NCBI GenBank assembly: GCA_020354025.1
Contig: CP070638.1
Location: 2,322,938 to 2,386,937 of the forward strand
Direction: 5' to 3'
DNA: 64,000 nucleotides
DNA from: Fidelibacterota bacterium
GTDB lineage: Bacteria; Fidelibacterota; Marinisomatia; SCGC-AAA003-L08; TS1B11
Below, one piece after another: positions 8,891 to 16,497 of this stretch; the first letter of the stretch is position 1; every line of letters begins with the position of its first letter. Made by a program: the position numbers and the translations under genes. Under the pieces are notes generated by a model. That model saw only the letters and a program-made list of their open reading frames with translations, ran no database searches and was not told the DNA's origin.

Positions 8891-9631
8891 TCACTTGTCC
8901 AGCAGTGATCCCGATTCCTGATCGAGATAAACAAATGCACCAGGGTGCTTTTTTAGTATGGACGCCGGATATTGGGTGGAGATTTCCCGATCCTTGAAAC
9001 AGTTTTTCACCGCTTCAGCCTTCCTGGCATGCGGGACTACAGCAATGATGGTTTCCGATTTCATGATCTGTCTCACCGACATTGAAATCGCCTGCGAAGG
9101 AACATCATCAACCGTCTTGAACCAGCCCTCACCGACCTGCTGTAGTCGGCATGCCTCGTCCAGATCGACGATTATGTAGGGTTCATCAGTCTCAAAATCA
9201 GCCGGGGGGTCGTTGAAAGCCAGATGCCCATTCTCCCCCACGCCGACAAAGGCAACGTCGATGGTCATGCCGGAGATAATCCCGCTTATCCGGCGTGCTT
9301 CAGCAGATGCATTGGGCGCATCGCCTTCCAGTAAATAGGCCTCAGCCGGGCGGACTATCCGGAGTAGTCGCTCCTTAAGGTACTTGCGGAAACTTGCGGG
9401 GTGCTCTTCGGAAATGCCGACATACTCATCAAGATGAAACATCGTGGTTCTGCTCCAATCAATGGACTTGTCCGCTGTGAGAACCTTTAAGAATTCGAAT
9501 TGTGATGCACCGGTGGCGGCGATGAAATTCGCGTTACCATTCCTGACAATTGCCGACCGCAAAACCTCTGAGGCCTGCTGCGCCGCAGCTTCCGCCATTT
9601 CCATAGTCGTGCTGTAAACCTTTATCTCCAT
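8891..9631 (-). CDS. nagB: Glucosamine-6-phosphate deaminase
   Basis: Converts glucosamine-6-phosphate to fructose-6-phosphate and ammonia in the cytoplasm. The protein has about 246 residues, slightly shorter than the 266 of the E. coli enzyme. It shows the phosphate-binding ATGAS loop, the catalytic HLDEY motif (D near residue 68) and GVGENGHLAFNDP carrying the active-site histidine. The ATG at 9631 is chosen because AGGAG lies seven bases upstream; an in-frame TTG immediately before it is less likely. No nagA or transporter specific for amino sugars adjoins it. Its presence with GH3, GH88 and heparinase-like enzymes suggests the polysaccharide being used contains hexosamine. A weak hairpin follows the stop. 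Confidence 0.92.
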   Translation of the reverse strand: MEIKVYSTTMEMAEAAAQQASEVLRSAIVRNGNANFIAATGASQFEFLKVLTADKSIDWSRTTMFHLDEYVGISEEHPASFRKYLKERLLRIVRPAEAYLLEGDAPNASAEARRISGIISGMTIDVAFVGVGENGHLAFNDPPADFETDEPYIIVDLDEACRLQQVGEGWFKTVDDVPSQAISMSVRQIMKSETIIAVVPHARKAEAVKNCFKDREISTQYPASILKKHPGAFVYLDQESGSLLDK

Positions 9632-9693
9632 CAAACTACTCCTTGTTATGGTTTTTCACCTTCATTATTGCTGAAAAATGTCCACCACACTGT

Positions 9694-10713
9694 TCAGGTT
9701 GTCACCTCGATAATTTTGACATTTCTCAAATCCATTGTGCCTAAACCCAGGTCCTGAGCATAGCTCAATGTCTCCGCCACCATCCCACTACTGAAAGTGT
9801 CATCGTGCTCGTCAAGTAGATCAGCGCAGTACGAATCTGTGGCCACTATATCTCCGGATATAATCAGCCGATTCAAGTCTTTGACAACCGATCCCTCTTT
9901 GAGGCTGGGACCCCGCACTGTCATTATCTTCCGGGCGTCAACTATACTCAACTCCGGACGCAAGGCATCGGCGAATTCGGCGACCGTCTTGAGAAAGAAA
10001 TCCTCCCCAGCATCACCATTCTCCCGGAGCTGCTGATGCGCATTCACACGTTGAGGCTGATGAACTGCCCCGAAGAAATTCTTCAGGGCGCAGGTCATGA
10101 ACGCCTCTCCATGCCGCTTTAGCATGGGCTGATTGATAATAACCGGTGCGTTTAGCAGGCGACGATTAATTTTAATTTCCGGATTCATTTTCCAGTGATC
10201 GGAATGGACCGGATCATACTCCTTCTCATCCTTCGGATGGGTACAGATGACCTCTACGTTGACCTCCCTGCCGATCTCAAAGACGTTATTGACTTTGAAC
10301 ACATACTCATGGTCGTTGTATCGATTGAGTACGTAGGCGTCGGAAGAGTCACAGACTGTAACATCACCGCAGCCGTACCTACGTATCGCCCGGGCAATCG
10401 ACATCAAGAAGTGCGGATCGGAGCCGGTCGGGAAAGCCCGATGCGAGCCGTAGTTGGGTTTGATAAAGACAGTTCCCCTGGAATGCACCAGATCGTTCAA
10501 GCCTCCTAACGCTTCGAGGCCTTTCTCCAGCATCCTTCCGGCGTCAGTTCCCTCTACGACAATCAATAAAGGCCTGCCATCATCGGCAAACAGATTCCCC
10601 TGACCTATCCTCGGTTTCATCCTGGTATTTCCACTAGATTGCCCATTTGCTGGCACTACTGCGGCCATCCCCAACCAGGAAAACATCTGCAGAAAGTCCT
10701 TCCTTGTAACCAT
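9694..10713 (-). CDS. DUF362 family protein with Tat-like leader
   Basis: A 339-residue protein of the DUF362 family, function unknown. The N-terminus, with TRKDFLQ followed by a hydrophobic stretch and an A-N-G-Q cleavage-like end, resembles a twin-arginine signal in which the second arginine is lysine. The family signature is seen in VFIKPNYGSHRAFPTG and in a later NAPVIINQPMLKRHG and LKNFFG segment. DUF362 proteins are often fused to or partnered with ferredoxins, but no cysteine cluster is present here. GAGGTG lies eight bases before the ATG. It sits between the sodium symporter and nagB, probably in the same unit. Confidence 0.82.
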   Translation of the reverse strand: MVTRKDFLQMFSWLGMAAVVPANGQSSGNTRMKPRIGQGNLFADDGRPLLIVVEGTDAGRMLEKGLEALGGLNDLVHSRGTVFIKPNYGSHRAFPTGSDPHFLMSIARAIRRYGCGDVTVCDSSDAYVLNRYNDHEYVFKVNNVFEIGREVNVEVICTHPKDEKEYDPVHSDHWKMNPEIKINRRLLNAPVIINQPMLKRHGEAFMTCALKNFFGAVHQPQRVNAHQQLRENGDAGEDFFLKTVAEFADALRPELSIVDARKIMTVRGPSLKEGSVVKDLNRLIISGDIVATDSYCADLLDEHDDTFSSGMVAETLSYAQDLGLGTMDLRNVKIIEVTT

Positions 10714-10754
10714 CGTCTCGCCACCTCAGTCCGGCTCCAGCACCTGAAGATAGA

Positions 10755-12221
10755 TCATCTGATCACATCCAGCTCGGGATCCGCTCCAATCGGGGTCCGG
10801 AGCTTGCGGTAGAATCTCTCCGTATCCCGGGAGGGATATTTCCCTGTGAGTAAGGAGACTATGACCAGCAAGATGAATCCAGCCCCGATGTAGGACAGCA
10901 TCTGAACAGGGAGGCTGGCGCCCAGCATTTCCAGGGTGATCCAGACCGTCACGCTCCCGATGATGCTGGCCCAGGCTCCGGATACGTTGGCTCGCTTCCA
11001 GACCAGCCCAGCCCAGAAAGCAAATCCGGTGAAGGCGTTCAGTTTCCAGAATAGTTCCAAGCCCGCGACAACGCCCGGTAGTAGGAAGGCAATAATAATC
11101 CCCAGCAGCACTACACCGACAGAAACGAAGCGGCTGATCAGCAGAAACTTCTCTTCCGTTAGCTCCCGGGTTATGATGTTGCGATAAATATTGCGGATGA
11201 ATAGCGCCGTTCCAGTGACCATCAACACGTCGCAGGAGGACATTACTGCCGCCAGGATCGCCGCCACCATCAGCCCCATCAGTCCGACCGGTAGCAGGGC
11301 CCGAATCATTTCGCCAAAGGCCAGATCTGGATGGGAAAGTCCTGGGAACAGGTAGATGGCGCCCACGCCTATGAATGCCCAGGCTACTGTACAGACCCGC
11401 TTCAGCACCGTTCCTACTAGGCTGCCGGTCCGGCCATCCATTTCAGTCTTGCACGAGCCGCCCGTTTGCATTACCTGCGGCTGGGTGAACATACCCACCA
11501 GTCCGTTCAGCGTGATGGTAAATATAAAAAGGACGGATATATCTCCCGGCGAAACCAGACTGAAAGCGTGCGTGAGTCCCCTTACTTGCTCCAGCTGGTA
11601 GTGCAACGAGGACATTCCCCCGACTTTGACAAGCATGAAGGGAATAAGCAGAAACGAAAGCACCAGGGTCAGCATGCCCTGGATGGCATCGGTCCAGACC
11701 GCCGCGACCAGGCCGCCGAGTACTCCGTAGAAGACGAACAGCGCTGCAACCGCCAGAATCGCCCAGTTGGCTGGTAGCTGATGTAGTGATATGGCATCGA
11801 TAACAAAGCCGGTGCCTTTCAGCATCAGGCCGATATTTACTGCCACGGTGATAGTGCCGATCACCGCGTAGCAGATTCCGAGGGACTTGGAGTAGCGTTC
11901 CTTGAAGAAATCGGCGGTGGTCATCATTCTCAACCGCCGCACGATGGGGAGCTTCAACCAGTAGAACGGGGAGATGAACAGATACAGCCATTGGTACCAG
12001 ATGCCCGACAGGCCGACCTGGTAGATTTTGCTCGTTACGGCCACAACCTGGTCGGTGTTGGTCCCAGCTCCGAAAAACATCATCGACATCATGAACTTCT
12101 TAAACCGCTGCCCTCCCAGGAAGAAATCATTCTGGGTTTTAACCTTCCTGCGAGCAATGTAACCGACCAGCGCAATAAACAGGAAGTAGAGGATGATGAC
12201 TGTGGTATCGACAATATGCAT
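10755..12221 (-). CDS. Sodium:solute symporter (SSS family)
   Basis: A 488-residue integral membrane protein with about 13 hydrophobic segments from an N-terminal VDTTVIILYFLFIALVGY onward. The stretch GGQRFKKFMMSMMFFGAGTNTDQ near residues 36-60 is typical of the early sodium-symporter core. It would import a sugar, carboxylate or similar solute with sodium. A 62-residue single-span protein ends 18 bases upstream and may be an accessory subunit. MmsA and an SGNH esterase lie further upstream. The transported solute cannot be predicted; an acidic sugar would fit the locus. Confidence 0.9.
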   Translation of the reverse strand: MHIVDTTVIILYFLFIALVGYIARRKVKTQNDFFLGGQRFKKFMMSMMFFGAGTNTDQVVAVTSKIYQVGLSGIWYQWLYLFISPFYWLKLPIVRRLRMMTTADFFKERYSKSLGICYAVIGTITVAVNIGLMLKGTGFVIDAISLHQLPANWAILAVAALFVFYGVLGGLVAAVWTDAIQGMLTLVLSFLLIPFMLVKVGGMSSLHYQLEQVRGLTHAFSLVSPGDISVLFIFTITLNGLVGMFTQPQVMQTGGSCKTEMDGRTGSLVGTVLKRVCTVAWAFIGVGAIYLFPGLSHPDLAFGEMIRALLPVGLMGLMVAAILAAVMSSCDVLMVTGTALFIRNIYRNIITRELTEEKFLLISRFVSVGVVLLGIIIAFLLPGVVAGLELFWKLNAFTGFAFWAGLVWKRANVSGAWASIIGSVTVWITLEMLGASLPVQMLSYIGAGFILLVIVSLLTGKYPSRDTERFYRKLRTPIGADPELDVIR

Positions 12222-12239
12222 CTACTGGAAACCTGAGAA

Positions 12240-12428
12240 CTAAGCTCCAATGTTCTTAATGAGATACGTCCCTACGATCACCAGCATCATCAGGAGCAGA
12301 AAAATAATGAAGCCGAAAAAATCCACCCGGTAGCGTTTGAAGAAATTCTTCCAGTCCAAGTGCAACAGATCGACCAGGATCAAGTCGCTGTACTGGACTG
12401 CTCTTTTTTTCGCTCCCCTGGACATCAT
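12240..12428 (-). CDS. Small single-span membrane protein, possible symporter accessory subunit
   Basis: Sixty-two residues: a basic N-terminus, an amphipathic stretch containing HLDWKNFFKRY, and one C-terminal transmembrane helix (FIIFLLLMMLVIVGTYLI). AGGAAA lies about six bases before the ATG. It is translated immediately before the sodium symporter, with an 18-base gap. Small partner proteins are known for some sodium symporters (for example the YhdT-PanF pair), so an accessory role is a reasonable inference. No homology is claimed. Confidence 0.65.
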   Translation of the reverse strand: MMSRGAKKRAVQYSDLILVDLLHLDWKNFFKRYRVDFFGFIIFLLLMMLVIVGTYLIKNIGA

Positions 12429-12489
12429 GTTTTATTTCCTATTTGTATTCATTTTACCTCAAACCGGCTTGTACCGCGCGGGCTTCCTA

Positions 12490-13944
12490 TCAACTCATCC
12501 AGTTTACACCGGCTTCACGACTCCACTTGGTGGTGGTCTTCTTCAGCCGGGTCCAGAACTCGATAGAGCTTCTCCCAGTGATGTCGCCGATGCCGAACCG
12601 CGACTGATTCCAGCCGCCGAAGGAAAACGGCTCCCGTGGTACGGGTACGCCGATATTGACACCGATCATACCAGCGCCAGCCCGCTGGCTAAAATAGCGT
12701 GCCATGCCACCGCTGCCAGTATAGATCGCCGCTGCATTACCGTAGGGCGAACGGTTTTCCAGAGCTAGGGCTTCGTCGATATCCTTTACACGCACAATAA
12801 CCAGTACCGGCCCAAAGACCTCTTCTCGGGCGATTTTCATCTCCGGCCGCACTTCGTCAATAATTGTCGGGCTGAGGTAGTAGCCGTTCTCACGGCCAGT
12901 GACGATTTCCTTTCGACCGTCAAGCAATGGCTCTGCCCCTTCCTCGATGGCTTCGGTAATGCAGTCAACTATCCGCTCCTTGGCCTGCTGTGAGATAATC
13001 GCGCCCAAATCCTCTCCGGTGACGATACTGCCGGCTTCCTCGCAGATGCGTTTGATGATATGGTCAACATCTCCCACAGCCACCAGGACAGCGGCTGCCA
13101 TACAGCGCTGTCCGGCGCAGCCGGTGAAGGAGGCTACTACATTCTCGGCGGTCAATACCTCGTCAGCGTCGGGAAGTACTACCAAGTGATTCTTAGCCCC
13201 TCCCATGCAGAGGGCTCGCTTCAGGTTCGACGTTGCCCGTTTATAAACAGCCCGGGCCACCCGCGTCGAGCCCACAAAAGAAAGGGCTTGTATGTCCGGA
13301 TGGTCGCAGATTGCTTCCACCACCGTCCTGTCACCATTTACGACATTGAATACACCTGGAGGCAGACCACTCTGTGCGAGCAGCTCCGCTATCCTTCCGG
13401 CACCTAGCGGCACCTGCTCCGATGGTTTCAGCACCATGGTATTCCCCAAGGCCAGCATGATAGGAATGGTCCAGTTTGGGACCATAATCGGAAAGTTGAA
13501 GGGTGTGATCGAAGCCACAACGCCCAAGGGATACCTTTCCTCCCGGCACTCAACCCCGGGACTCACCTCCAGAACCCAGCCTCCAATCAGCTGCGGGAGG
13601 GAGCAAGCGAATTCCGCCACCTCGGCGCTTTTCTCCACCTCGGCAATCGCTTCGTCCATGGTCTTGCCGTTCTCCTCCTGTACCAGGCAGGCAAGCTGCT
13701 CCTTGTTCTGCTCTAGAAGAGTCTTGTAGCAATAAAAGACTTGTACCCGTTCCTTGATCGTCTGTCCAGACCATCCGGGAAAGGCACGTCGGGCAACAGT
13801 TACCGCCTGATCCAGATCATGAGGCGTCGACAGTGGTACGTAGGAAATGACTTCCCCGTCGAGAGGACAGTAGACCTCCAGCGAACCGTTCCCACCGGCT
13901 TTGAACCGTCCATCGATATAGTTCTGCACTTCAGGATATCTCAT
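12490..13944 (-). CDS. mmsA: Methylmalonate-semialdehyde dehydrogenase (CoA-acylating)
   Basis: Oxidises methylmalonate or malonate semialdehyde to propionyl- or acetyl-CoA with NAD and CoA; used in valine, beta-alanine and inositol breakdown. The 484 residues match the usual length. Visible are the Rossmann segment ending LKPSEQVPLG, the family-typical CMGGAKNHLVVLPDAD, and the catalytic cysteine C281 in GCAGQRC. The C-terminus has the SFGGWNQSRFGIGD motif, where this family often reads FFTGWKGSFFGD. Its ATG overlaps the stop of the SGNH esterase gene by four bases (ATGA), so the two are translationally coupled. No other inositol or valine catabolic gene is adjacent, so the physiological aldehyde is uncertain. 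Confidence 0.9.
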   Translation of the reverse strand: MRYPEVQNYIDGRFKAGGNGSLEVYCPLDGEVISYVPLSTPHDLDQAVTVARRAFPGWSGQTIKERVQVFYCYKTLLEQNKEQLACLVQEENGKTMDEAIAEVEKSAEVAEFACSLPQLIGGWVLEVSPGVECREERYPLGVVASITPFNFPIMVPNWTIPIMLALGNTMVLKPSEQVPLGAGRIAELLAQSGLPPGVFNVVNGDRTVVEAICDHPDIQALSFVGSTRVARAVYKRATSNLKRALCMGGAKNHLVVLPDADEVLTAENVVASFTGCAGQRCMAAAVLVAVGDVDHIIKRICEEAGSIVTGEDLGAIISQQAKERIVDCITEAIEEGAEPLLDGRKEIVTGRENGYYLSPTIIDEVRPEMKIAREEVFGPVLVIVRVKDIDEALALENRSPYGNAAAIYTGSGGMARYFSQRAGAGMIGVNIGVPVPREPFSFGGWNQSRFGIGDITGRSSIEFWTRLKKTTTKWSREAGVNWMS

Positions 13945-14708
13945 ATACTCAATCCAACCTTACTGGCAGACCGGATTCGTTCCTTCGAGATCTTAGCCAA
14001 CGACAGCATCGCCTGCGCATAGCGCCTGCCCAGCTCCCGCGCCGCCTGGGCACTGAAATGCAGGCCATCTTCGCCGGGTCCCAGACCGCTAGCGTCTACA
14101 TAGGCGGTGCTCGTAACAACCGTTGGCAGACTCTCCAGCGCTGCGTTCACCAGATGCAGCCACTTCCTTTCGATCCGATCCGTCAGGAAATCGCCCAGTC
14201 CACCGACAACCACCACCAGACCAGGACAGCCCAGATCCTGGCGCAGGTTGCTGATCATCCGGTACAGGCGGGTACCATAGGTACGGGCAGTCTCTTCGTG
14301 AATCGAATCGGTCTCTCCGTGATGCCACAGTATCCCGGCCAGCTCACCCGATTGGCAGGCTAGTTCAGCGCGTGCGATCGCCGTCTTATAGAGCTCGACG
14401 CCTTTCTGCCACTTTTCCAGCGGTGAGCCACCCACAGAGCAGGGGATGAGGCCAATAATCGCTTCAGGATCCTGCTTGGCCATGACTCTGGCAAAAGCCA
14501 TCGCGGGGCCGGTACCGCATCTCCCGGGTTTATCGAAATGCACAGGCTCTCTTGCGGGCCGCCAGCGCAGCTGAGCATCGAGCATGAAAATGCGGGGATG
14601 CGTCCTACGATCGATGGCCTGCACCTTGCCACGGCCAGACATATTGGACTGCCCCATCAGCAGGTACAACGACAATCGCTTCGATCCGGTTGCACCCGTT
14701 ATCGCCAC
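13941..14708 (-). CDS. SGNH-type carbohydrate esterase (sialate O-acetylesterase-like)
   Basis: Likely removes acetyl groups from sugars. The 255-residue single domain has the block I serine S21 in LMGQSNMSGRG, the LWHHGETD segment typical of the SASA/DUF303 group, and a C-terminal D-G-L-H-F catalytic Asp-His pair. No clear signal peptide, so it is probably cytoplasmic. It overlaps mmsA by four bases. Such esterases usually clear acetyl decorations from hemicellulose or other glycans, which suits the locus. Exact substrate unknown. Confidence 0.85.
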   Translation of the reverse strand: MAITGATGSKRLSLYLLMGQSNMSGRGKVQAIDRRTHPRIFMLDAQLRWRPAREPVHFDKPGRCGTGPAMAFARVMAKQDPEAIIGLIPCSVGGSPLEKWQKGVELYKTAIARAELACQSGELAGILWHHGETDSIHEETARTYGTRLYRMISNLRQDLGCPGLVVVVGGLGDFLTDRIERKWLHLVNAALESLPTVVTSTAYVDASGLGPGEDGLHFSAQAARELGRRYAQAMLSLAKISKERIRSASKVGLSI

Positions 14709-14798
14709 GGCCGTTTCATTCCCGATATGCGCTTTAAACCAACAGCCCTCTTTGTCATGACAGGAGTCAATCCATAACCCAGGTACGCACGTGGTGGA

Positions 14799-15482
14799 TC
14801 ACAGCACCTCACAGGTCGGTGAAGTCACCTCTCCCAAACGCTTCAGTTTAGGCTGGGGCAGCCCCGCATACAGCTTTTCGAAGCGTTGGTTGATCTCGGC
14901 GTTCGCCATTTCAAACAAACTACGCCCCTGCGCGTTGCACTCCACCAGGAAGGGACCCAGGTTCTCCACCTCAAGCACCCACATAGCCTGGGCCAGTCCC
15001 AGCTCCTCTTTCCAATGGACGTCCTTCACGCTACGGATACCACGCCCATAGAGGGCGCCCAGGCCGTAGCCCACCGTCGTCAGGTAGACCGCGCCGTATT
15101 TGCGAAACGTACTCTGATAGATTTCCTTCTGCATCCCTCCCTTGCCAATGATGACGCGCACGTCATACCGCTCAAACAGCAGCGGGATATACTTATCGAA
15201 CCGGAAGCTGGCTGTAGCCGACACTGCCGGGATGTGATATTCTCCGGGGCGTAGCTCGTTGACGGCGGGGGAACAGTGAAAGGTCACGTTGCTCAAGGAC
15301 CGGATATCGACCGGGGGCTGCAGGTTCAAGTCGAATAGCTGGCTATATAATCCCTCACGGCCAGTGAACAGCACTCCGTCGAGAAAAACGACGTCGCCGA
15401 TTTCCAGAGACCGTATATCATCTTCTGTGAGCGGTGCCCTCAGCCGCACCTCGCGCAGTTTTAAATCTTCCAGGTTATTCAT
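14799..15482 (-). CDS. Class I fumarate hydratase/L(+)-tartrate dehydratase, beta subunit
   Basis: C-terminal half (swivelling domain) of a two-subunit iron-sulfur hydro-lyase, here a separate 227-residue protein. Recognisable are LRAPLTEDDIRSLEIGDVVFLDGVLFTGR at the N-terminus and the conserved SATASFRFDKY...IGKGGM region. It follows the alpha subunit by 12 bases, with AGGATC just before the ATG. Fumarase and tartrate dehydratase share this architecture and cannot be separated by eye. In this setting it may dehydrate a hydroxy-diacid from sugar-acid breakdown or serve the TCA cycle. Confidence 0.9.
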   Translation of the reverse strand: MNNLEDLKLREVRLRAPLTEDDIRSLEIGDVVFLDGVLFTGREGLYSQLFDLNLQPPVDIRSLSNVTFHCSPAVNELRPGEYHIPAVSATASFRFDKYIPLLFERYDVRVIIGKGGMQKEIYQSTFRKYGAVYLTTVGYGLGALYGRGIRSVKDVHWKEELGLAQAMWVLEVENLGPFLVECNAQGRSLFEMANAEINQRFEKLYAGLPQPKLKRLGEVTSPTCEVL

Positions 15483-15494
15483 GATCCTAAGTTC

Positions 15495-16436
15495 TCACGC
15501 TGGCTGGAAGCTGATTGACTCCCGCCGATAGAAGGGCGTGAACCAGCAGGGGTTCCCCCGGTATTCGATGGAATTGTCCGCCCCAATACGCGCTGTCGCC
15601 CGCCGGTGGGCAAAACAGAAATGTTGGATAGCAATCGGCATCCCGCCCGTATGAGTGTAAGCGATCTCGATGTGAACGTCCAATATAGCTCCATCCCCGG
15701 GAAGTCCCATAACTCCGAAACCGGTGGAATTACCCAACTCCAGCAGCTCCTCTTCCAAGGTCGCGATGTCCGGATCGGGATTGCGGTCTCCCACTATGCG
15801 CAGACAGGCGGCTTCCTTAGCCAGGCGCACACATACATCCTTCGTCCCGCCGATTCCTACTCCCACCACCAGAGGCTGGCAGGACATTCCCCGTCGGAAA
15901 AATTCACTGATACTGTCCAGTAAAAAGCGCTTTAATCCCGCCACGCCGTCGGCCGGGAACAGCATGCGGTAATCACCGCCGAACAATCCCCCCTTGTGGA
16001 CCACTGTCAGCTCTAACCAGTTCACACCCGGTTCAAAAGAATAGTCTACGGTCGGGGCGTGCACACCCACATTGTTGTTCTGATCCTTGCGTGACAGTGG
16101 ATGGACACGGTTAGGCCGGATAGGAATAGCTGCGGTGGCTTCGGCGGTTGCCCGGCGCACAGCCTCTTCCAGCCCTACCATGCCGCCCTCAACGACCGCC
16201 TCGTTGCCTACCTTGGCATAGAAGCGCGGCAGCCCGGTGTCGGCGCACATCGGACGCTGCTCCGCCACCGCAACCTGGTAGTTCTCCATTATCTGTTCCA
16301 ATACATACCTGGAGAGAGAATGGGTCTCACGCTGACAGAGCTGCCCTACCGCCAGTCTAGCATCCTCCGGGATGCAAATGGCGGCCCGGCGGTTTAATTC
16401 CACAGCGGTCTGGTACAGGGCACTCCCAGCTATCAC
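15495..16436 (-). CDS. Class I fumarate hydratase/L(+)-tartrate dehydratase, alpha subunit
   Basis: Iron-sulfur subunit of 313 residues. The three cluster cysteines expected for the family are C64 (MCADTGLP), C186 (SCQPLVVGVGIGGT) and C274 (HFCFAHRR). The segment DYSFEPG and LTVVHKGG are also typical. The start is GTG with GGAG eight bases upstream. It is the first of the alpha-beta pair and follows the heparinase-like gene by 61 bases. The oxygen-sensitive 4Fe-4S enzyme would suit a low-oxygen lifestyle, but this is inference. Confidence 0.9.
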   Translation of the reverse strand: MIAGSALYQTAVELNRRAAICIPEDARLAVGQLCQRETHSLSRYVLEQIMENYQVAVAEQRPMCADTGLPRFYAKVGNEAVVEGGMVGLEEAVRRATAEATAAIPIRPNRVHPLSRKDQNNNVGVHAPTVDYSFEPGVNWLELTVVHKGGLFGGDYRMLFPADGVAGLKRFLLDSISEFFRRGMSCQPLVVGVGIGGTKDVCVRLAKEAACLRIVGDRNPDPDIATLEEELLELGNSTGFGVMGLPGDGAILDVHIEIAYTHTGGMPIAIQHFCFAHRRATARIGADNSIEYRGNPCWFTPFYRRESISFQPA

Positions 16437-16497
16437 TTCGGATTCTCCAATATTTCCCCGTGGAGTACCACTGTTCCTTCGGAACAGACCCTTTGAA

